The notes beneath the pieces were generated by a model. That model was not told the DNA's origin. It saw only the letters and a list, made by a program, of their open reading frames with translations, and did no database searches. A DNA stretch of 64,000 nt from Cliona cf. orientalis (Eukaryota > Porifera > Demospongiae > Clionaida > Clionaidae), in assembly GCA_963930775.1 (NCBI GenBank), contig OZ005697.1:1984001-2048000 (forward strand), written 5' to 3'. Below, piece by piece: positions 57,162 through 64,000 of this stretch. The first letter of the stretch is position 1. The number at the start of each line of letters is the position of its first letter. The position numbers and the translations under genes are program-made.

Positions 57162-59970
57162 ATGAGGCTCTATCCACTAAGTATCATCATTGCTTGTAGT
57201 TTATTTAACCCTGCGAGTAAGCACTGTGACAGCTATTTAGTTTGAGCAGGAGTACATTACAAGGAGTGTGTAACACAACCAGTAGTAGTACAAACATCTG
57301 TTTCCAGATTTGACATCACAACCACCCTTGTACATGGGCCCGAATATCATTAAAAGGTAACTTGAGTAGCAACCACTGAGTTACATTCTGTATAGCTGCA
57401 GATGCAGCTAGTTACTGATAGGACAGTGCGGCCGTGATACAACATTCATGGCTTCATGGTATTAGTGGTTGTGTGTTGATCTGGAAAGAGATGATTATAC
57501 TACTACTATTAAATTTTGTTAATCGCTGATGAAGGTCCTCGGACCGAAATGTCCGATTCTATCAAATTATTGATCCATGCTACAACAAGCTAACTAGCTA
57601 ACTTGCAATCTTACTACTTAGATATGTGTGTTGCACACTCCTTGTAATGTACTCCTGGTTTGAGTAAAGTTGTAAAAAGAAATTGTACAGGTGCTATAGC
57701 TTACAATGTCAATGTGCATAATAATAATAATAATAATGTACAGGGACACTACAAATATTCAATGGCACATTAACAGAGATTACATGTTCAGCTGCTGTGC
57801 CAATATTTCGTCTGATGGATCAGGAAAGGGAGTATGATCATAGGGACTACAATCAGCTACCCAACTTGTTTGATATTGAGGCAATTCCCTCTCCAAACAG
57901 AGACAATATTACTCTTGTCATTAATGGAACTGAACGATCTAATAATTTGACTATTATGTGTTGGAATGAAGATGTACTTACAGGCCAAGTTCAGATTCTT
58001 TTTACATTGATACTGGAGTTTGTTGGTAAGTTCATCAATCAAGCTTGGCCATTCGTTATTTGATGGCCTCGATCGTTTTAGGCAATCTACCAGCTCCAAA
58101 AAATATTCAATTCAGTGAAGATCCTGCTGGACACCTACAAATGTTTTGGGAGCCACCAACTTTAATTTCTGATGAACATGGCTCTCAGAATGTTAAAATT
58201 GATTTCAAGATAACATACTTTGAAATTTACATCATCATTGAACAGTCAACAACAGTACAAGTCTATAATGCTTCAGAGACATCTTTCTCCTTTGAAAATG
58301 GAAACATTTCATGCAGTTTCTGGTTTCAGGTGGCAGCAGTGAACCCAGCTGGGGTGGGAGAACGCAGTCCTCTTCAATGTGAGTTTGCATGATTATTACA
58401 TAAAGAAAGAAAGAATTTCTGCATACTAGGGAGATAATAATATTATTATTCTCCACTCTCTATATTAGCACATACAGAATGTATAGGTTCCACAAATCCA
58501 ACTACAGACATGATCATGGAGCCTATTCCAGCATCCAGTGAATTACCAGGTGAACTGAGTTGTCAATTGTCGCTACTAATAATGATGAGATCGTGTTTTA
58601 TATACAGTTGGTGGAGTGATAGCAATAATAATTGGTGTAATTTTAATAATCACGGGATTGTCCATCATATTAGCAGCTATTGTTTTTACACTGAAGTTCA
58701 AGAATGATAAGCACCATCATGTCAAACAGAGTTTGAAATCACAGATAAGGTGAGGAATGCAACAGCTACAATAATTATAATGGGGGTTTATCCTAAAACT
58801 CTCAATTACATAATTATTATAGTAATTATTGCAACCCATAGAAGTGATCCGCTGTCAGACACTAAGCACTCAGTTGCTGAAATTGAGAAATGTGTGGAAT
58901 CAGATCACTGTGGCAGTGGAAATGATCATGATACTGTGGATGATAATAACCAACCATCAGATTCTACACCAACTAGGGTATGTTGATAACCTTACGTATG
59001 TTGGCCATTACAAATTATGACCATTAGTATACGTGTATATGCCATGATGACTAGCTGCGTGTTGTATATTATACAGTGAGTACCATGTAGGAATTGGTCC
59101 ACCTGCTTACCATAAGTCAGTTTCACTGCAGAAAGTGGCTCAGTATGATCTCTATGAGGACCCTCAGCGAGAACATTCATTGAGTGCTCACTGAAAGGGA
59201 TAGCCGTAGTTGCGTGTGTGTGTGTACGCATGTGTGTGATATGTAGGTGTATGTGTGTGAGTGTGCATGTGTGTGTTTGTATGTATTGATTAAATTTGAT
59301 AGAGCATAAAGTTTGGGAGCAACTTGTCCGCCGTATCTGCCCTTGAGATCCAGGAAAGAATTACTCTTTAGGCTCACATTCAAGCTGACTTGATTCTCCT
59401 AAGACTCCTTTATTTAACTCTTCAGGGATGTACCTAAGTTGTACATATGCACCCATGTGTGCCTGTGTGCTGTGTACGACACCATTTTGCATTCTGATAG
59501 TGTATAACTTCAATGAATAACTCATTCTATTCCTATTATGGTCATAGCTATCATTCATACATGTTGATGATAAATACTATAATATTATTATTATAGTCTC
59601 GCATTTATAAAACTTACAAACATTAGCTTATAAACACACCCTCATAACTGTTATGGTGAATTTGGGAGGCTTTTCCTTTCATGATGCCATTACATTATGC
59701 ATAGACCTACTCCCATGATGGTCCACCAGTATGTTCATATTTATATGCTGAAATTGATGTTGTTGCTAAGAGGAAAAACAAAGTTCCAGAGCCTAAAGAT
59801 ATAGACCATCATGTATATGCTGTACTGGAACAACCATCAAATCAGGTGGCTAATTACAGTTATACTTGCACTCATTCAAGCAATGATAATCATGCCAATG
59901 TCCATTGTAGAGCACCAGCACCGACGATATGGATGAAGATGTTAATCATCCTGCTGATGCACAAGATTAA
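57162..59970 (+). CDS. Receptor copy L: intact long-tail Ig-FN3 receptor (397 aa)
   Basis: Exons are 57,162-57,216, 57,744-58,025, 58,082-58,378, 58,469-58,549, 58,608-58,749, 58,842-58,977, 59,705-59,845 and 59,911-59,970. All are open. Signal peptide MRLYPLSIIIACSLF. The Ig exon is of the DYNQLPNLFDIEA class. The FN3 exon is 15 bp short at its 3' end (the usual NLTFD is missing, ending RSPLQ) yet keeps phase. TM is IIIGVILIITGLSIILAAIVF. The tail has LYAEI and VYAVL, with a 9-bp in-frame deletion between them (KVPEPKDIDHH). Intron 1 contains a 411-bp MITE. No disabling lesion is seen. Confidence 0.85.
57247..57657. mobile_element. 411-bp MITE in intron 1 of copy L
   Basis: The inverted ends are CAGGAGTACATTACAAGGAG and its complement. 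It is flanked by GTTTGAG on both sides (57,240-57,246 and 57,658-57,664), a 7-bp match that may be the visible part of an 8-bp duplication. The intact empty site is seen in other copies (TTTAGTTTGA at 61,747 in M). The interior shares the TTTCCAGATTTGACATCACA segment with the damaged copy at 33,134-33,437. End sequence and duplication length fit hAT-type MITEs. Confidence 0.85.
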
Positions 59971-60670
59971 CCTACAATATCAGGTATAGGACCAACATGT
60001 TGGAACACGGACATTAATTTTTATGACACTTTACATGTAAGATATTCTGTATGATTGAGTGATAGCAGGCCAATTTCATTTAAATGTGTAATTATCATGA
60101 TAGAGGTAATAATAAAGATCATAATTATAGCTAATAGGCTGAGTAAAACAATGTAACTATAGTAAGGTGCAGGCAGTTGGGTATCTATTGAATCTAAAAC
60201 ATTTGCCAAACATTTGCCACAAAGGGTGCAGTAGAATGGTTTGATTTGCATATACTTTGATTCTTATCAATAAGAATAGAGTGTGATTGAACTGTCTTGC
60301 GAGGCGGAGATTAATGATTATGAGAAGCGGAGGCTACATGGCCATGTGAAGTTGACGACAGAGGATTCAAGTCATCATGGACAACACCACTGTCTGGAGA
60401 AGCACAAATTAAGTCAAGTCAATTACAGGGGGCTGACCCAATCTCAAGTTTGAGGACAGTAAAGATGCTGTGTCAGCACCTCCATCAGCTCGATTGGGAC
60501 TGTGGATCTTGGCATGGGAATTGGAAGATGGGAATGGATAATATTTTGTAATACAGTTGTTCCGGTTTCTTCCTGATACTGCCCTCACCCTTCTCCTAGG
60601 CATGGCACAGGACTAGGTTAAATGGGAGTGGGATCTTAGCAGGTGAATTAGAGATCGCCCTGTGATGAGA
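59971..60670 (-). pseudogene. Convergent gene tail behind copy L
   Basis: On the minus strand the exon after the acceptor at 60,662 reads ISNSPAKIPLPFNLVLCHA and then meets TAG, where the block behind copy K has a Lys codon. GGADTASLLSSNLRLGQPP follows in another frame. The region is therefore stopped and frameshifted compared with 55,750-55,993. Confidence 0.55.
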
Positions 60671-61664
60671 AAGGGTGATAGGGAGGAGAGTGTTGAGAAA
60701 GGGAACAAGAGAGGAAGGGAGAGGAAAGAGAGAGAGCGAGAGAGTGGCAACTTAAAGTAATTAAACATATATTGTTGTTCCTCATGCACAGTGGGACGTC
60801 CAGTATGGATAAAGCTATTGTGGTCACAAGGGTTCTGACATGCCAGTACATTCTAATCTCAAGTTAAGTACATAAATGTTGTGTGTGCGTGGTAGCTACT
60901 CATTGTGACTAATTAATTTTAGTCACTTCATCTTCTATCCTTGTTGCAGGGAGAACTAACCACACTCTCTGGAGATGAAAATGGATGAAGTCATGGATAC
61001 AATTGTGAGTAGTCTTTCCTATTTATGATCAGTGTTCATGTACGTACCAGGATATCACGCTTGCAAAAGCCAGCAGAAAAAGTGAAAGCATAGCTATGTG
61101 ACATGTTTACATGTACTGGGGAGAGTGCATATCGACCTTTAGACCCTGGCTATGGAAAAGTTGTTATATAGCTAGTAGCTGCATTTGCAATCTATTCCCG
61201 TGCCACAAAGCAGTTGAAAATACCCCAGTTGTCCTTTACAATGTTATAACTACTAGCTGGAACTTTCATAGCTAATAGCTGAATAGCAATCCTATTAGTT
61301 ATAGCTATAATGGAGGATATGGACAAACTTCTCATACAGAATGCTAATATTCTAGCTGACACTTCCGTTTCCACTGTTTAGTATGAAATTCTATCCAGCT
61401 TCTCCTTACCCTCTTCTCCTAGGGATCAAACAGTCTAGAGTGTATCGACCTTTTTAACCGGCTATAATGGCTCATATAGCTAATTATAGCATACATTTTG
61501 AGTCAATGCTTGCTAATTAATGGCAACACTCCTCCCAAAATACTCTAGTTGAGCCCCACCCCTTTAGCCATGCACATGTACCAATGTGTAGACCCAACCG
61601 CTAGTATAAATTATGATTCCAAATTAAGTTTTCTAGACGGCACATTTTTATTAGAACCTTCAGC
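60671..61664. other. Spacer between copies L and M
   Basis: No gene is evident. The exon-like block recurs at 60,950-61,004, and the TAGTTGAGCCCCACCCC box at 61,546-61,566 lies 119 bp before the M ATG. The 60 bp before the ATG (TTCTAGACGGCACATTTTTA) match those of D, J and L. Confidence 0.5.
61546..61566 (+). promoter_or_regulatory. Conserved GC-rich upstream box, copy M
   Basis: TAGTTGAGCCCCACCCC lies 119 bp before the copy M ATG, the shortest spacing of the set. Confidence 0.45.
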
Positions 61665-64000
61665 ATGAGGCTTTATCTACTAAGTATCATCATTTCTTGT
61701 GATTTACTTGACCCTGCGAGTAAGCTCTAGTCTGTCACAGCTATTTAGTTTGAATTAAGTTGTAAAAAGAAATTATATAGGTGCTAGCTACCTTACAATG
61801 CATGTCAATATGCATAATAATAATATGTGCAGGGACGCTGCAAATATTCAATGGCACATTAACAGAGATTACATGTTCAGCTGCTGTGCCAATATTTCGT
61901 CTAATGGATCAGGAAAGGGAGTATGATCATAGGGACTACAATCAGCTACCAGACTTGTTTGATATTGAGGCAATTCCCTCTCCAAATAGAGACAATATTA
62001 CTCTTGTCATTAATGGAACTGATCGTTCCAATAATCTGACTGTCATATGTTGGAATGAAGATGTAGTTACAGGCAAATTTCAGATTCTTTTTACATTGAT
62101 ACTGGAGTTTGTTGGTAAGTTCATCAATCAAACTTGACCATTCGTTATTCCATGGCCTCAATTATTTTAGGCATATTACCGGCTCCAAATAATACTCAAT
62201 ACAGTGAAGATCCCACTGGGTACCTACAAATATTCTGGGAGCCACCAACTTTAGCTTATGACAAACTTGGCTCTCAGAATGTTAGAATTGATTCCAAGAT
62301 ATCACACTTTGAAATTTACATCACCAATGAAGAGTCAACGATAGTACAAGTCTACAATGTTTCAGAGACATCTTTTTCTATTGGAATTGACAATATTTCT
62401 TGCAGCTTCTGGTTTCAGGTGGCAGCAGTGAACCCAGCTGGAGTGGGAGAACGCAGTCCCCCTCAAAATTTAAACTTTGACGGTGAGCTTGCATGTTCAT
62501 TATAATAATGATGATAATGATGGATTTTCTGCTTATTAGGGAGATAATAATATTATTATTCTCCACTGTCTATAATAGCATATACAGGATGTATAGGTTC
62601 CACAAATCCAACTACAGACATGATCATGGAGCCTATTCCAGCACCCAGTGAAATACCAGGTGAACTGAGTTGTCAATTGTCGATACTAATAGTGATGAGA
62701 TTTTGTTTTGTATACAGTTGGTGGAGTCATAGCGATAGTAGTTGGTGTAGTTTTAATAATCGTGGGATTGTCGGTCATATTAGCTATTGTTTTTACACTG
62801 AAGCTCAAGAATGATAGGCACCAACAAGTCAAACAGAGTTTGAAATCACAGATAAGGTGAGGAATGCAACAATTACAATAATTATAATAATCCTGAAATA
62901 AGGGCTTATCCTTTGAATTATGTTAAAAGTTAAAAGCTCATGATTACATAGCAATATTACAACTCATAGAAGTGATCAGCTATCTGACACTAAGGACTCA
63001 GTTGCTGAGATTGAGAAATGTGTGGAATCAGATCACTGTGGCAGTGGAAATGATCATGACAATGTGGATGATAATAACCAACCGTCAGATTCTACGCCAA
63101 CTAGGGTATGTTGATAAACGTAACTATGTGTTGGCCATTAAATTGCAGTGTTATAATATTATTATTACAGAAATAACAATTCATGACCATGCCATGATGA
63201 CTATAGCTGCTTGCATGTGTCTAGCATTGTCAGTACCATGTAGGCATTGCAGCTGTAGTTGCATGTGTGTGCACACATGTTTGTGATGCGTAGGTGCGTG
63301 TGTAAGTGTTAAGATAAGAGAGAGCATAGTGTTTGGGAGCAACTTGTTTGCCATGTTTGCTCTTGAGAACCAGGATATGGATTATAATTATTTTTATATG
63401 TCACCACACCCTAAAGCTGACTTGCATTGCTCCTCCTAAGACTCCATTTTTAACTCTTTCAGATATGTAGCTAAGTTGTATGTATGCACCCATATGTGCC
63501 TGTGTGCTTTGTACGATACCGTTTCGCATTCTGACAGTGTACAACAGTTTCAGTGACTAACTCATCCTATTCCTATTATGGTCATAATAATATTATGATA
63601 TTATTATTCCTTTGACGATAAATGCTATAATATTATTTACTGATTAGTTCCACATTCACAAAGCTTATAAACACTAGAGCCTGACAAACCCATCCTGATA
63701 CTCTTATGGTGAATTTATGTTTGGGAGGCTTTTCCTTTCATGATGCCATTACATTATGCATAGACCTACTCTCATGATGGTCCACCAGTATGCTCATATT
63801 TATATGCTGAAATTGATGTTGTTGCTAAGAGGAAAAACAAAGTTCCAGAGCCTAGTTCCAACGAAGATATTAGCTGCCACGTATATGCTGTACTGGAACA
63901 GCCATCGAATCAGGTTAACATATGCACTGGCTTAATTAAAATAAAAGCAACAATATCAATATTGTATCCATTGTAGGTAACTGACCCTGATCAAAACGAT
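61665..64000 (+). CDS. Receptor copy M: long-tail Ig-FN3 receptor, cut by the window end
   Basis: Exons are 61,665-61,719, 61,833-62,114, 62,171-62,482, 62,579-62,659, 62,718-62,856, 62,970-63,105, 63,764-63,913 and 63,977 to the window end. 393 codons are present, without a stop; by analogy about 7 to 12 more are needed. Signal peptide MRLYLLSIIISCDLL. The Ig and FN3 exons are close to D and A (DHRDYNQLPDLFDIEA; SEDPTGYLQIFWEPP). TM is IVVGVVLIIVGLSVILAIVF. The tail has LYAEI and VYAVL (NEDISCHVYAVLEQ). Cytoplasmic exons 5 to 7 are near-identical to those of A and K, so M looks recently duplicated or converted. Confidence 0.85.

Overview
This is eukaryotic, almost certainly metazoan DNA. It is AT-rich, with short spliceosomal introns (about 50 to 150 bp, longer in intron 6 of the receptors), many ATAATTAT-type simple repeats, abundant DNA transposons and a tandem family of Ig-FN3 transmembrane receptors. 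The style (small introns, dense tandem receptor family, poorly conserved ectodomains) best fits a sponge such as a demosponge. That assignment is inferred from sequence texture only. There are no bacterial operons, rRNA genes or CRISPR arrays.

Layout. 1-1.7 kb is non-coding with a small repeat cluster. 1,903-8,280 is a 6.4-kb terminal-inverted-repeat DNA transposon. It carries a two-exon transposase-like gene ending in a PHD finger, an upstream coiled-coil ORF and a palindromic minisatellite, and it is inserted into the coding exon of a minus-strand gene, whose frame is continuous once the element and one TTA target duplication are removed. 8.75-11.63 kb holds a short ORF and a truncated TNP2-type (CACTA/EnSpm) transposase whose last exon abuts the first receptor copy.

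11.7-64.0 kb is a tandem array of 13 recognisable receptor copies (called A to M here), all on the plus strand. The standard gene has eight exons: signal peptide; Ig-like domain; FN3 domain; Ser/Thr stalk; transmembrane segment; and three cytoplasmic exons carrying YAEI and YAVL tyrosine motifs. Copies I, J, K, L and M (M runs off the window) are long-tailed and open. H has a different short-tail end and is open. C is open but lost its tail by a deletion. D kept its ectodomain and membrane exons but its tyrosine-motif exons are replaced, within intron 6, by a proline-rich exon plus a WAVE/SCAR-type WH2-central-acidic (VCA) exon. A lacks a signal-peptide exon and follows the TNP2 fragment in compatible splice phase. 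B, E, F and G are broken. Behind copies A, B, I, K and L lies a decayed minus-strand gene tail (one exon looks like a CNH domain), so the ancestral duplication unit contained a receptor plus the end of a convergent gene.

23,819-34,699 is a second, 10.9-kb element with a perfect 8-bp target duplication (ATAATTTA) and terminal inverted repeats that run into long minisatellite arrays in opposite orientation. A decayed Ulp1-protease/PHD gene lies inside it. Smaller inverted-repeat elements sit in introns and spacers (33.1, 43.6, 50.8 and 57.2 kb).

Working hypothesis: the locus is a rapidly evolving family of cell-surface recognition receptors. Related ectodomains are coupled to different outputs: tyrosine-motif signalling, a short tail, no tail, or, in copy D, direct Arp2/3 activation at the membrane. 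The VCA-tailed receptor is the most striking item in the window. All exon models are by eye from splice consensus, reading phase and comparison among the copies.
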